From: Pseudomonadota bacterium
GTDB taxonomy: Bacteria > Pseudomonadota > Gammaproteobacteria > Burkholderiales > Burkholderiaceae_F
Assembly (NCBI GenBank): GCA_021842465.1
Contig: JAKBZN010000002.1
Location: 1-64,000 of the forward strand
Length of the DNA: 64,000 nt
Direction: 5' to 3'
Each line of letters opens with the position of its first letter. Positions within the stretch are counted from its first letter, which is position 1. The position numbers and the translations under genes were made by a program. This document shows, piece after piece, positions 41,427 to 49,967 of the stretch. The notes beneath the pieces are model-generated. The model did no database searches. It saw nothing but the letters and a program-made list of their open reading frames with translations, and had not been told where the DNA came from.

Positions 41427-41998
41427 GGGTTCTCCCGCGGCGGGAACCGGCCGGCGACCTGGGAATGCAGGACCATCCGGTCCGTGATGTTGTTGTAGTC
41501 CATGCCGACTGCCTGCAGATGCGACGATCCGCTGTCGATCGTCACGGGATGCTCCGTCTGCATGCGATCCTGGTCCGGGATCACCAGCATTTCCTCCGTC
41601 TCCATGCGCAAGGGGGGGCGCTTGGCGGTGCCGGCCCGCGTGGCGACGACGTGGCCGCGCATGTCCACCGTTTCGAAATCGTTGACCGTGTGCGCCGTGT
41701 CCGACACCACCTGCAACTGCGGCCGGTCCGGGCGCAGGCTCACGGCGCGCGGATGCAGGAGATCGGCGTCGTCGGTCGCATCGTAGTGGGTGACCTTGTC
41801 GGCAAACACGCGCAGGTTCGGTCGTCCTTGCGTATCGAATTCGGTGAGCACGACGTTGTCGGCGTAAAAGTCGACCCGGCCGATCCGGCCCACGCTGCGC
41901 ACCGAGCCCGCGCGCAGATCGCCGGCGTACCAGTAGCTCATCACGAGGACCGTGCCGAGGATGGCAACTGCGACCCAGCTTGCGATTCGTTCGCCCAT
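41423..41998 (-). CDS. lptC: LPS export ABC transporter periplasmic protein LptC
   Basis: LptC anchors LptA to the LptBFG transporter. The 191-residue protein has one N-terminal membrane anchor (SWVAVAILGTVLVMSYWYA). The periplasmic beta domain follows: DFYADNVVLTEFDTQGRPNLRV, ADKVTHYDATDDADLLHPRA, and VDMRGHVVATRAGTAKRPPL. The gene lies 7 bp after kdsC and overlaps lptA, giving the conserved kdsD-kdsC-lptC-lptA-lptB order. Confidence 0.93.
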   Translation of the reverse strand: MGERIASWVAVAILGTVLVMSYWYAGDLRAGSVRSVGRIGRVDFYADNVVLTEFDTQGRPNLRVFADKVTHYDATDDADLLHPRAVSLRPDRPQLQVVSDTAHTVNDFETVDMRGHVVATRAGTAKRPPLRMETEEMLVIPDQDRMQTEHPVTIDSGSSHLQAVGMDYNNITDRMVLHSQVAGRFPPRENP

Positions 41999-42005
41999 CG
42001 CTCGC

Positions 42006-42578
42006 TCACACCCACTCCCGCAGCAGCGGCTCCAGACGGCGCTGCGCCTTCAGCACGAACTGCGCCAGATCGCGGACGGCGCCGCGTCCGCCGGGCGATG
42101 GCGCCACCCAGTGCACCCGGTCCCGCACCTCCGGCAAGGCGTCCGCCGGCGCGGCGGCAAACCCGACGAGGGCGAGCGCGGACAGGTCGATCCAGTCGTC
42201 GCCCATGTAGGCGCATTCCTGCGGCGCGATGCCGGCATCGGCCGAAATGCGCTGCAAGGCGGCGCGCTTGTCGTCCTGGCCTTGCAGGACGCGGTCGATC
42301 CCGAGATCCCGGGCGCGGGCGGTGACGATGCCGGAGCTGCGGCCGGTGATGATCGCCATTTCAATTCCGGCCTGCCGCAACAGGCGGATGCCGAATCCAT
42401 CGCGCACATCGAACGCCTTGAGCGCTTCGCCACGGCTGTCGAAATAGAGCCGACCGTCGGTCAGCACGCCGTCGACGTCGAAGGCGACGAGGCGAACGCG
42501 CGCCGCCCGACGCGCCGGCGACAGCCGTTCCAAGGTCGGCGATTCCGCCGCCCGAGCTCGGGTGCTGCGCGTCGCCAT
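42006..42578 (-). CDS. kdsC: 3-deoxy-D-manno-octulosonate-8-phosphate phosphatase
   Basis: KdsC, a HAD-family tetrameric phosphatase, releases Kdo from Kdo-8-phosphate for LPS inner core synthesis. The 190-residue protein has the HAD motif LVAFDVDGVLTDGRLYFDSRG, motif II AIITGRSS, DDKRAALQ and the motif III/IV region YMGDDWIDLSAL, then GFAAAPADALPEVR. The ATG overlaps the kdsD stop by one base. A 25-residue Arg/Ala-rich N-tail precedes the fold. Confidence 0.96.
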   Translation of the reverse strand: MATRSTRARAAESPTLERLSPARRAARVRLVAFDVDGVLTDGRLYFDSRGEALKAFDVRDGFGIRLLRQAGIEMAIITGRSSGIVTARARDLGIDRVLQGQDDKRAALQRISADAGIAPQECAYMGDDWIDLSALALVGFAAAPADALPEVRDRVHWVAPSPGGRGAVRDLAQFVLKAQRRLEPLLREWV

Positions 42579-43594
42579 CAGATGACCTTCGCCGCCATCA
42601 GGTCGTGCATGTGCAGGGCGCCTTGCACGCGTCCCGCCGCATCGACGACGAGCAACTGGTTCTTGCGCCCGACCTCGAGCATCTGCGCGGCTTCCGCCGC
42701 CAGGGCGTCGGCGGCGATGGTGAGGGGAGTCCGCGTCATCACGTCGGCGACACGAGTCGCCCGGACGTCGGCGCCGGCCTCGAGCAGGCGGCGCAGGTCG
42801 CCATCGGTGAAGATCCCCGCCAGGCTCCCGTCGGGTTCGACGACCGCGGTCATGCCGAGCTGCTTGTGCGAAATCTCGTGCAAGGCCTCCATCACCGTCG
42901 CGTCCCGGCCGACCGCGGGAACCGCGGCGCCGGTGCGCATGACGTCGGCCACGCGGGTCAACAGCTTTCTACCGAGCGTGCCGCCGGGATGGGAGCGCGC
43001 GAAATCCTGCGCGCCGAATCCGCGGGCGTCGAGGCAGGCGATCGCCAGGGCGTCACCCATCGCCAGCATCGCCGCCGTCGAGGAGGTCGGCGCCAGATTC
43101 AATGGGCAGGCCTCCCGCTCGACGCGGCAGTCGAGATGGACATCCGCAGCTTGCGCCAGCGGCGATCGGCTCGAGCCGGTCATCGCGATCAGTGGTGTCC
43201 CTTCCCGCTTGACGATTGGCACGATGGTCATCAGTTCCGGCGAGTTGCCGGAATTGGATAGACCGATCACGACGTCCTCGGGGGTGATCATCCCGAGGTC
43301 GCCATGTGCCGCCTCGGCGGCATGCACGAACATCGCCGGCGTGCCGGTCGATGCCAGGGTGGCGGCGATCTTGCGACCGATGTGGCCGCTTTTGCCGATG
43401 CCGCTTACGACGACCCGGCCGCGGCAGGCCAGCAGCAGGTTGACCGCGTCGAGGAACGTCTGGTCGAGGCGGTCCGCCAGGGCGGCCACCGCCTGCGCTT
43501 CGATCTCGATCACGGAGCGCGCCAGCGCCACGGCCGAGGGCCCGGCCCGGCCGTCGGCGCCTTGCACGGAAGGGGCGTGAGAGGAATTCGTCAT
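42578..43594 (-). CDS. kdsD: Arabinose-5-phosphate isomerase (KdsD/KpsF)
   Basis: KdsD converts ribulose 5-phosphate to arabinose 5-phosphate, the first step to Kdo. The 338-residue protein has a SIS domain (VVVSGIGKSGHIGRKIAATL, STGTPAMFVHAAEAAHGDLG, NSGNSPELMTIVPIVK, APTSSTAAMLAMGDALA) and two C-terminal CBS repeats (VADVMRTGAAVPAVGRDATV, VADVMTRTPLTIAADALA). It heads the minus-strand LPS operon; its start faces the plus-strand gene at 43823 across 228 bp, where the shared regulatory region should lie. Confidence 0.97.
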   Translation of the reverse strand: MTNSSHAPSVQGADGRAGPSAVALARSVIEIEAQAVAALADRLDQTFLDAVNLLLACRGRVVVSGIGKSGHIGRKIAATLASTGTPAMFVHAAEAAHGDLGMITPEDVVIGLSNSGNSPELMTIVPIVKREGTPLIAMTGSSRSPLAQAADVHLDCRVEREACPLNLAPTSSTAAMLAMGDALAIACLDARGFGAQDFARSHPGGTLGRKLLTRVADVMRTGAAVPAVGRDATVMEALHEISHKQLGMTAVVEPDGSLAGIFTDGDLRRLLEAGADVRATRVADVMTRTPLTIAADALAAEAAQMLEVGRKNQLLVVDAAGRVQGALHMHDLMAAKVI

Positions 43595-43822
43595 GGTTGT
43601 CCGGGAATCCGGTCGCCGATCATACTCCGCCGGGCCCGGTCATTGGCACGGGAATTGCTGTGATTTCCCGGCCGCCGCCGCGGTTCCGGGAGGTTCCGGA
43701 TTCCATTTGACCGCCCTGCCGCCGTCTGCGACGATTCGCCCGTCTCGGCGAACCCGCATCCGCTCCTGCCGTTCCCGCCCCCTGGGAATCCGTCCGAAAC
43801 CGCCGAGAGAAAGCGCCGCACC

Positions 43823-44656
43823 GTGCCGATCCCTTCGTCCTGCCCGGAAATCCTGCTCGCCCCCCGTGTGCCCGCCCTGCGCGGCATCGCCTGGTGGACC
43901 GAGTCCGTCTCGTGGTTGTTCCGGGGCATCGCAGGCATCGGGGTGTGGGTGGGGATGCTGCTCATCCTGTTCGGTTCGCTGGCGCTGCTGCACCTCGTCC
44001 CATACCTCGGGTTCCTCGTTTCCCATCTACTGTTCTTCGTGTTCACCGGGGGCCTCATGGTTGCCGCCGACAAGACCGCGCGCGGCCAGACGCCCACGTT
44101 CTCCGACCTGTTTGCCGGATTCGGACCCAAGGGGGGAGCGCTCCTCGGCGCGGCGCTCGTGCTGCTGGTGGCGAGCATCGGCGCCACCGCGGTCGTCGCC
44201 CTGATCGGCGTCGGCAGTTACTACGACGTGATGTTTCACGGCGCCGGCCATTTCGATCCGGATTCGCTCCCGGATCTCTCGGGCACCGCCACCGGGTCCA
44301 CCATGATGGCGCTGGGCTGGCGAACGTTCGGGCTGCTCGTCCTCGCGCTGGTGCTCTACCTGCCGATCACCATGGCCAGTTGGCTTGCGCCGGCGCTCAT
44401 CATGCTGCGCGACGCCGCGCCCGGGGAGGCGCTGCGGCTCAGCCTGCGCGCGGGCTGGCGCAACGGCGCCGCGCTGACGATGTATGGCTTGTTCGCGATC
44501 GGACTGGCGCTGCTCGCGACCCTGCCGGTGCTCGTCGGCTGGCTCTTTTTCGGTCCGCTGGCCTATCTGTCCACGTATGCCGCGTCCCGCGACCTGTTCG
44601 AGTGCGCGGGGCGGGACGAAGCAGCGGGCGAGATCGTCGCGGAAATCCTCGACTGA
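43823..44656 (+). CDS. BPSS1780-type integral membrane protein
   Basis: A 277-residue protein with about five or six membrane segments, for example VWVGMLLILFGSLALLHLVP, GGALLGAALVLLVASIGATA and FAIGLALLATLPVLVGWLFF. The motifs LMVAADKTARGQTPTFSDLF and ASWLAPALIMLRDAAPGEAL fit a betaproteobacterial membrane family (BPSS1780) of unknown function. A GTG at 43823 is the likely start, since no ATG lies earlier in the frame near it. It stands alone between the divergent kdsD and the convergent dsrC-like gene. Confidence 0.75.
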   Translation: MPIPSSCPEILLAPRVPALRGIAWWTESVSWLFRGIAGIGVWVGMLLILFGSLALLHLVPYLGFLVSHLLFFVFTGGLMVAADKTARGQTPTFSDLFAGFGPKGGALLGAALVLLVASIGATAVVALIGVGSYYDVMFHGAGHFDPDSLPDLSGTATGSTMMALGWRTFGLLVLALVLYLPITMASWLAPALIMLRDAAPGEALRLSLRAGWRNGAALTMYGLFAIGLALLATLPVLVGWLFFGPLAYLSTYAASRDLFECAGRDEAAGEIVAEILD

Positions 44657-44695
44657 CCGCGCCCGCGTTCCGTCGCCTCGGAAGAATCCGCGAGC

Positions 44696-45025
44696 TCAGT
44701 AACCGCCCTTGCCGTATGGTTTCGGCAGACCGGCGATGCGCACGCCCTGCTTGGCCGGCCCCATCGGGAACAGGTCGTAGAGACGCTTGCTGTCGCAGCC
44801 ATCGAGGATTTCGCCGACATCCTTCAACATCGCCCGGAAGTTGGGGGTATGCCCTTCCTGGCGGAACTGATCCCGCAGGTAGCGGATGACCGCCCAGTGA
44901 TCGTCGGTCAACTCCACTCCTTCGGCCGCCGCGATGGCCGTGCAGGCGGCGTCCGAGAAGTCCGGCTCCAGCAGATAGCCCTCCTCGTCCGCTGCCACCG
45001 TCCTGCCGTCGATCGTGTATTCCAT
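44696..45025 (-). CDS. DsrC/TusE-family protein lacking the C-terminal redox cysteines
   Basis: DsrC-family proteins carry persulfides on cysteines of a flexible C-terminal arm. The 109-residue protein has the whole fold: DGRTVAADEEGYLLEPDFSD, LTDDHWAVIRYLRDQFRQEG, PNFRAMLKDVGE, and SKRLYDLFPMGPAKQGVRIA. The arm reads GVRIAGLPKPYGKGGY. The penultimate cysteine of DsrC and TusE (normally in PKPTGCV) is replaced by an extended GKGGY, and the second DsrC cysteine is Val. It therefore resembles the cysteine-less regulatory members of the family and should not act as a sulfur relay. The ATG at 45023-45025 starts the conserved domain. Confidence 0.85.
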   Translation of the reverse strand: MEYTIDGRTVAADEEGYLLEPDFSDAACTAIAAAEGVELTDDHWAVIRYLRDQFRQEGHTPNFRAMLKDVGEILDGCDSKRLYDLFPMGPAKQGVRIAGLPKPYGKGGY

Positions 45026-45199
45026 GACGTCGTCTCCTGTCTTGTAAATCGAGACGCCGATTAACGAACCGGACGGACGCCCCGTCAACACCCGGCACGG
45101 GGTATGCGCGACGCTACCCGCGCGGGGGGCGTTCGCCGCCATGGTCTTTTCGCGTCGATGCGCAGGGCGGTGCCGGACCGCGTCGCGGCCGGGACGCGG

Positions 45200-46237
45200 T
45201 CAACGCGTCCTGCGCGCAACCACGACCCGATTCCGGCCTTCGCGCTTGGCAGCGTAGAGCGCCTGATCGGCGCGCTCGACCAAGGATTCCACCGTGTCGG
45301 CGCCCTCCCAGCCGGCGACGCCGGCCGACATCGTGATCGAGGCGATCGATTCCTCGTTCGAACGACTGCGGATCCGACCCTGTTCGACCCGGGTCCGGAT
45401 CGTCTGGGCAAGCGATTCGGCGGCCTCGATCGGATGTCCGGGAAGCAGGACCGCGAATTCTTCGCCGCCGTAGCGCGCGGTCGTCCCGGCAGGGCCGACA
45501 CAGGACAGGATCGCGTTGCCGACCGCCACGATCACCCGATCCCCGAGCGGGTGGCCATAGGTATCGTTGATGCGCTTGAAGTGATCGATGTCGAGCAGGA
45601 TCAGCGACAGCCGCGACGGATCACCGCCGGTCTGCCGTACCGCCAGCTCCAGTTCCCGATCGAAGCCGCGGCGATTGAGCAATCCCGACAGGGCATCGGT
45701 CACCACGTCGGTCTGCAGCTTGTCGATTTTCTCGGTCAAGGACCGGATCTTGCTGTGCGCCTGCTCCAACTGGCCGGAGAGCTGCCGGATATCCCCGCTC
45801 ATCCGTCCCGCCCCCGCCTGCATGGCGAGAATCGCCGAGGCAAGATCCTCCATCGACGTCGCGGACGAGAGCTCTTCCTGGAACTGCGCGAGCTGGTGAC
45901 GGAATTCGGACGCGCCCTGCCCGGTCTGCGCGGCGTTGCGCTGGATCTCCTCCAGCATCTCCATGAGGCTGGCGCGCGCGGTCAGGATCATCCGCTCGGC
46001 CGGTTCCACCATGTGCTGCATGTACAGCGAATAGGTGCGCGACGGCGCGAGGCGCGGCCGCTGCGCCAGTTCCTGGTCCACCGCGTTCTGGAGCTGGGGG
46101 CGGTCGCCTTTCGCGTACTCGTACCAGAGCGCGTAGCTGATCGGGTAATACCCCGCGGCGTGCCGCGTCATCAGCGGGATGGTTTTTTTCAGGAGCTCGG
46201 TATTGAGCGCGAGGTCTTCAGCGGAATCGTCCAGCAT
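45200..46237 (-). CDS. Diguanylate cyclase (GGDEF domain)
   Basis: The 345-residue protein makes cyclic di-GMP. The C-terminal GGDEF domain has DALSGLLNRRGFDRELELA, LILLDIDHFKRINDTYGHPL, the active-site loop RYGGEEFAVLLPG and DQALYAAKREGRNRV. The inhibitory RxxD site expected before the active loop is absent (the equivalent position reads GPAG). The N-terminal 170 residues have no membrane segment and a coiled-coil region (QLSGQLEQAHSKIRSLTEKI) leading into the cyclase. It is likely cytoplasmic; its signal is unknown. It is monocistronic, with 174 bp before dsrC. Confidence 0.92.
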   Translation of the reverse strand: MLDDSAEDLALNTELLKKTIPLMTRHAAGYYPISYALWYEYAKGDRPQLQNAVDQELAQRPRLAPSRTYSLYMQHMVEPAERMILTARASLMEMLEEIQRNAAQTGQGASEFRHQLAQFQEELSSATSMEDLASAILAMQAGAGRMSGDIRQLSGQLEQAHSKIRSLTEKIDKLQTDVVTDALSGLLNRRGFDRELELAVRQTGGDPSRLSLILLDIDHFKRINDTYGHPLGDRVIVAVGNAILSCVGPAGTTARYGGEEFAVLLPGHPIEAAESLAQTIRTRVEQGRIRSRSNEESIASITMSAGVAGWEGADTVESLVERADQALYAAKREGRNRVVVARRTR

Positions 46238-46420
46238 GGCGCACCCGAGAACATTCGACCACGACGACCCGGACGCGGTGCATCACGGGATGATGTTTGG
46301 CCAACGATAGCCAAAACGAAACGCCCGAAATCGCCCAAATAACGGCCCGAACGGCCGGCACTTCCGTCCTGGACACTCGCGCCAGCCCATCGCCGGCGAT
46401 CGGATACCGCAGACGGCGAA

Positions 46421-48958
46421 TCAATCCCGCAGGCCCAGCGCCCTCCGCAGATGCGGTGCGGTATGGCTTTCGGTCGCGGTGGCGACCTCTTCGGGCGTGC
46501 CGGCGGCGAGGATGCGTCCTCCGCCCTCACCGCCTTCCGGGCCGAGATCGACCACCCAGTCCGCGGACTTGATCACGTCGAGGTTGTGCTCGATGGCGAG
46601 GACCGTGTTCCCCAGGTCGCGCAACCGCCGCAGGACGTCGAGCAGCATCGCAATGTCGTGGAAATGGAGGCCGGTCGTCGGTTCGTCGAGGACGTAGAGC
46701 GTGCGCCCCGGATCGCGCTTCGACAACTCCTGCGACAGCTTGACCCGCTGCGCTTCGCCGCCGGAAAGGGTGGTCGCGCTTTGTCCCAGGCGCAGATACC
46801 CCAGCCCGACCTCCGCCAGCGTGCGCAGCCGCCGCTCGAGTGCCGGAACCGCGCCGAAGAATTCCAGCGCTTGATCGACGGTGCAATCGAGCACCTCGGC
46901 GATGTTGCGGCCTTTGTACAGGACGTCCAGCGTTTCGCGGTTGTAGCGGCTTCCCCCGCAGACCTCGCAGGGGACGGTCATGTCCGGGAGGAAGTGCATC
47001 GCCACGGTAATGACTCCTTCGCCCTGGCACTCCTCGCAGCGGCCGCCCGGCACGTTGAACGAAAACCGCCCGGCGTCGTAGCCGCGGCTGCGCGCCGTGA
47101 CCGTGGCCGCGAACAGTTCGCGGATGGTGGCGAAGATTCCGGTATAGGTGGCGGGGTTGCTGCGCGGGTTGCGGCCGATCGGCGCCTGATCCACGGTCAC
47201 GACCCGGTCGATGTGTTCCGCCCCGTCCAGTCCGTCATAGGGCGCGGCGCTGCGCCCGGCCGCGCCGCCGCGCGCCAGCGCGGGCACCAGGGTATCGAGC
47301 ACGAGGGTCGACTTGCCTGAACCGGACACGCCCGTGACGCAGACCAGGCAGCCCAGCGGCACCGCCAGGTCGATGCCGCGCAGGTTGTTGCCGCGCGCGC
47401 CGCGCAGGCGCAGCCATTGCGGACCGGCGGGTGCCCGTTGCGCGGGCACCGGAATCGAGCGGCGGCCCGCCAGGTAGTCGCCGGTGAGCGATTGCGGATT
47501 CGCGGCAACCGCTTCGGGGGCGCCCTGCGCGACCACGGCGCCGCCGCGCGCGCCGGCACCGGGCCCCATGTCGACGAGATGGTCCGCGGCGCGCATGGTG
47601 TCTTCGTCGTGTTCGACCACGAGCACCGTATTGCCGAGATCCCGCAGGCGCTCCAGGGTGCGGATCAGGCGGGCGTTGTCGCGCGGATGCAGGCCGATCG
47701 ACGGCTCGTCGAGCACGTACAGCACGCCGGCCAGTCCGGCGCCGATCTGGGAGGCGAGGTGGATGCGCTGCGCCTCGCCGCCCGAAAGCGTGTCGGCGCT
47801 GCGCGCCAAGTTGAGGTATCCCAGGCCGATCTCATCAAGCAGGCGCACGCGGCCGGCGATCTCTCCGACGATGCGCGCCCCGACCGCGTGCCGCGGCCCG
47901 GCGATCGCCAGCGTTTCGAAGTAGGCCCGGGCCCGGGTCACCGGCATCGTCTCGATCTCGTGGATCGCGCGCCGTTGCGGCCCCTCCCCGACGAACACGA
48001 AGCGTGCTTCGCGGCGCAGGCGGGCTCCGCCGCAGTCCGGGCAGGGCTCGGACGCCGCGCCGGCCGCTTGCGCGGTGTCCGGCGCGGCACCGCCGCGCGC
48101 CACCACACCGAGCCCACTGCAGCGAGGGCAGGCGCCCGCCGGATTGTTGAACGAAAACAGCCGCGGCTCCAGCACGGGCGCGGCGTAGCCGCATTGCGGA
48201 CAGGGGTGCCGGCTGGAAAACAGGGTCTCGGCGCCGGCCTCCGGCTCGACGAGCAGCGCCGTTCCGCCAGTCAGCTTGAGCGCGGTTTCGAGTGATTCCG
48301 CCAGTCGCGATCGCGCTTGCGGGCTGGCGCGCAGACGATCGACGACGACGTCGAGTCGCGGCGCCGCCCCCGCCGTCGCTGCCGCCGCCATGCGGTCCGC
48401 GTCGACGATCGTGCCGTCGACGCGGAACCGGACGAAGCCGCGCGCGCGCAGGTCGTCGATTCGGGCGGCGACCGGACCGCCGTCTTCCCCGCGCAGCGGC
48501 GCGAGAATGTGCAGCATGGTGCCGGCTGGACGCGACATGGCCGCATCGACCATCTGGGCCACGCTCTGCGCGGCGAGCGGAATATCGGGATGATCCGGGC
48601 AATGGGGCTGGCCTACGCGGGCGAACAGTAGCCGGAGGTGATCGTGCAGTTCCGTCACCGTGCCCACGGTCGAGCGCGGATTGGCGGTGGCGCGCGCCTG
48701 TCGGATCGCAATCGCCGGGCTCAGGCCCTCGATCGAATCGACATCCGGCCGCTCCATCAGCGGCAGGAACTGGCGCGCGTATGCCGACAGCGACTCGACG
48801 TACCGGCGCTGGCCTTCGGCATAGAGCGTATCGAAGGCCAACGAACTCTTGCCGGACCCCGAGGGGCCGGTGATGACGATCAAGCGGCCGCGCGGCAGGT
48901 CGAGGTCGACATCGCGCAGATTGTGGCTGCGCGCACCGCGCACCCGGATCGGGTTCAT
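46421..48958 (-). CDS. uvrA: Excinuclease ABC subunit UvrA, lacking the insertion domain
   Basis: UvrA finds bulky DNA lesions and loads UvrB. Two ABC modules are present: Walker [15 protein letters not shown] (residues 31-38) and [14 protein letters not shown], two LSGGEAQR signatures, and [13 protein letters not shown] and [13 protein letters not shown]. The first zinc module is intact (Cys 253, 256, 276, 279), as are the UvrB-binding region (about 117-245) and the second zinc finger ([14 protein letters not shown]). Between Cys279 and [14 protein letters not shown] only 25 residues remain instead of about 120, so the insertion domain is missing. Length is 845 residues against about 940. 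The ATG at 48956-48958 starts the conserved [14 protein letters not shown]; 48982 is an alternative. Confidence 0.93.
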   Translation of the reverse strand: MNPIRVRGARSHNLRDVDLDLPRGRLIVITGPSGSGKSSLAFDTLYAEGQRRYVESLSAYARQFLPLMERPDVDSIEGLSPAIAIRQARATANPRSTVGTVTELHDHLRLLFARVGQPHCPDHPDIPLAAQSVAQMVDAAMSRPAGTMLHILAPLRGEDGGPVAARIDDLRARGFVRFRVDGTIVDADRMAAAATAGAAPRLDVVVDRLRASPQARSRLAESLETALKLTGGTALLVEPEAGAETLFSSRHPCPQCGYAAPVLEPRLFSFNNPAGACPRCSGLGVVARGGAAPDTAQAAGAASEPCPDCGGARLRREARFVFVGEGPQRRAIHEIETMPVTRARAYFETLAIAGPRHAVGARIVGEIAGRVRLLDEIGLGYLNLARSADTLSGGEAQRIHLASQIGAGLAGVLYVLDEPSIGLHPRDNARLIRTLERLRDLGNTVLVVEHDEDTMRAADHLVDMGPGAGARGGAVVAQGAPEAVAANPQSLTGDYLAGRRSIPVPAQRAPAGPQWLRLRGARGNNLRGIDLAVPLGCLVCVTGVSGSGKSTLVLDTLVPALARGGAAGRSAAPYDGLDGAEHIDRVVTVDQAPIGRNPRSNPATYTGIFATIRELFAATVTARSRGYDAGRFSFNVPGGRCEECQGEGVITVAMHFLPDMTVPCEVCGGSRYNRETLDVLYKGRNIAEVLDCTVDQALEFFGAVPALERRLRTLAEVGLGYLRLGQSATTLSGGEAQRVKLSQELSKRDPGRTLYVLDEPTTGLHFHDIAMLLDVLRRLRDLGNTVLAIEHNLDVIKSADWVVDLGPEGGEGGGRILAAGTPEEVATATESHTAPHLRRALGLRD

Positions 48959-48963
48959 CGCAT

Positions 48964-49063
48964 CATGAAACGTCCGTGCCATCGGGAGCCCTGAACGTCC
49001 GCCTCATCGTGAGCCGTGAACGCCCGCGCATCGTGAGCGGTGAACGCTCGCGTCATCGCGAGC
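48964..49063. repeat. Short tandem repeat upstream of uvrA, unit about 24 bp
   Basis: Successive units at about 48964-48989 (degenerate), 48991-49014, 49015-49038 and 49039-49063 follow the pattern GTGAACGCCCGCGCATCGTGAGC with few differences. The array lies directly before the uvrA start codon and next to the dispersed palindromic element at 49082. Confidence 0.7.
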
Positions 49064-49081
49064 CCTGCAACCGACCCACTT

Positions 49082-49211
49082 CGTCATCGCGAGGCCCGCA
49101 GGGCCGTGGCGATCCAGCGGGCAGCCTGGGTTGCTTCGGGCTTCGCCCTCGCAATGACGATTGCTGCTTCGCCCTCGCAATGACGATTGCTGCTTCGTCC
49201 TCGCAATGACG
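49082..49211 (+). repeat. Complete dispersed palindromic element with tandemly repeated right half
   Basis: 49082-49159 starts CGTCATCGCGAGGCCCGCAG, has GGCGATCCAG and CTGGGTTGCTTCGGGC around an 8-nt centre, and ends CCTCGCAATGACG, forming a long imperfect hairpin. The right end is repeated twice more as 26-bp units ATTGCTGCTTCG(C/T)CCTCGCAATGACG. It is homologous to 21669-21726 and, inverted, to 61396-61473. The interval between uvrA and the response-regulator gene (263 bp) consists almost wholly of repeats. Confidence 0.75.
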
Positions 49212-49221
49212 ATCATCTCCC

Positions 49222-49950
49222 TTACAGCTCGGTTTCGGCCGGCCCCTCATAGCGCTCGGTACGCCGTGCGCCCCGGCCAAGCTCCACGCCCAGCTGCTTG
49301 AGCTTGCGGTACAGATGGGTGCGCTCCAGCCCGGCCCGGTCGGCGACGCGGGTCATGCTGTAGTTTTCCTTGACGAGGAGATGCTCGAAGTAGATGCGCT
49401 CGAACTGGTCGCGCGCATCGCGCAAGGGCTGATCCAGGTTGATGCCCAGGGCCGCAGCTTCGCTCCCGACCGGCGCCGCGTCGGAAAACGCGGCCGACAC
49501 GGCGCCATTCGTCTCGGGACCGCCGGGCTCCGGAGCGCTCGCGCCGCCGCCGGCGCCCAACGCCCGGGCCGGCTCCCGCCGTTGTTGTCCGTGGCGCAAG
49601 CCGTCGCGGACCGCGGTCAACAGGCGGGAGAGGGTGATCGGTTTTTCCAGGAAATCGAGCGCGCCCAGGCGGGTCGCCTCCACCGCGGTCTCGAGCGTCG
49701 CATGTCCCGACATCATGATGACCGGGGCATGCAACTGTCCCGCGGCCACCCACTCCTTGAGCAAGGTCACGCCATCGGTGTCCGGCATCCAGATGTCGAG
49801 CAGTACCAGATCGGGGGGCGTCTGTTCGCGGTGGATCCGCGCACGCGCGGCATTTTCGGCCGTCACCACGACATGCCCCTCGTCGGAGAGGATCTCCGAC
49901 AGCAATTCCCGAATTCCGACTTCGTCGTCGACAACCAGTATGTTTGCCAT
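49222..49950 (-). CDS. NtrX-like response regulator without the AAA+ domain
   Basis: The 242-residue protein has a receiver domain (ILVVDDEVGIRELLSEIL, phosphoacceptor in LVLLDIWMPDTDGVTLLKE, VIMMSGHATLETAVEA, LEKPITLSRLL). A Gly/Ala/Pro-rich linker of about 50 residues leads to a C-terminal Fis-type helix-turn-helix (YSMTRVADRAGLERTHLYRK). The central sigma-54 ATPase domain of classical NtrX is absent, so it should bind DNA but not activate sigma-54 directly. The ATG at 49948-49950 is chosen. Its ORF abuts the kinase gene with 17 bp between, and the two form a pair. Confidence 0.9.
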   Translation of the reverse strand: MANILVVDDEVGIRELLSEILSDEGHVVVTAENAARARIHREQTPPDLVLLDIWMPDTDGVTLLKEWVAAGQLHAPVIMMSGHATLETAVEATRLGALDFLEKPITLSRLLTAVRDGLRHGQQRREPARALGAGGGASAPEPGGPETNGAVSAAFSDAAPVGSEAAALGINLDQPLRDARDQFERIYFEHLLVKENYSMTRVADRAGLERTHLYRKLKQLGVELGRGARRTERYEGPAETEL

Positions 49951-49967
49951 GACCTGCTTCGCTTGCG

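Noticed and set aside
46421-48958. Class II UvrA (UvrA2)
   Set aside because: UvrA2 proteins lack the UvrB-binding domain, whereas that region is present here; the missing part is the insertion domain.
48964-49211. CRISPR-like array
   Set aside because: Units are contiguous tandem repeats of 24-26 bp without unique spacers, and no cas gene is present.
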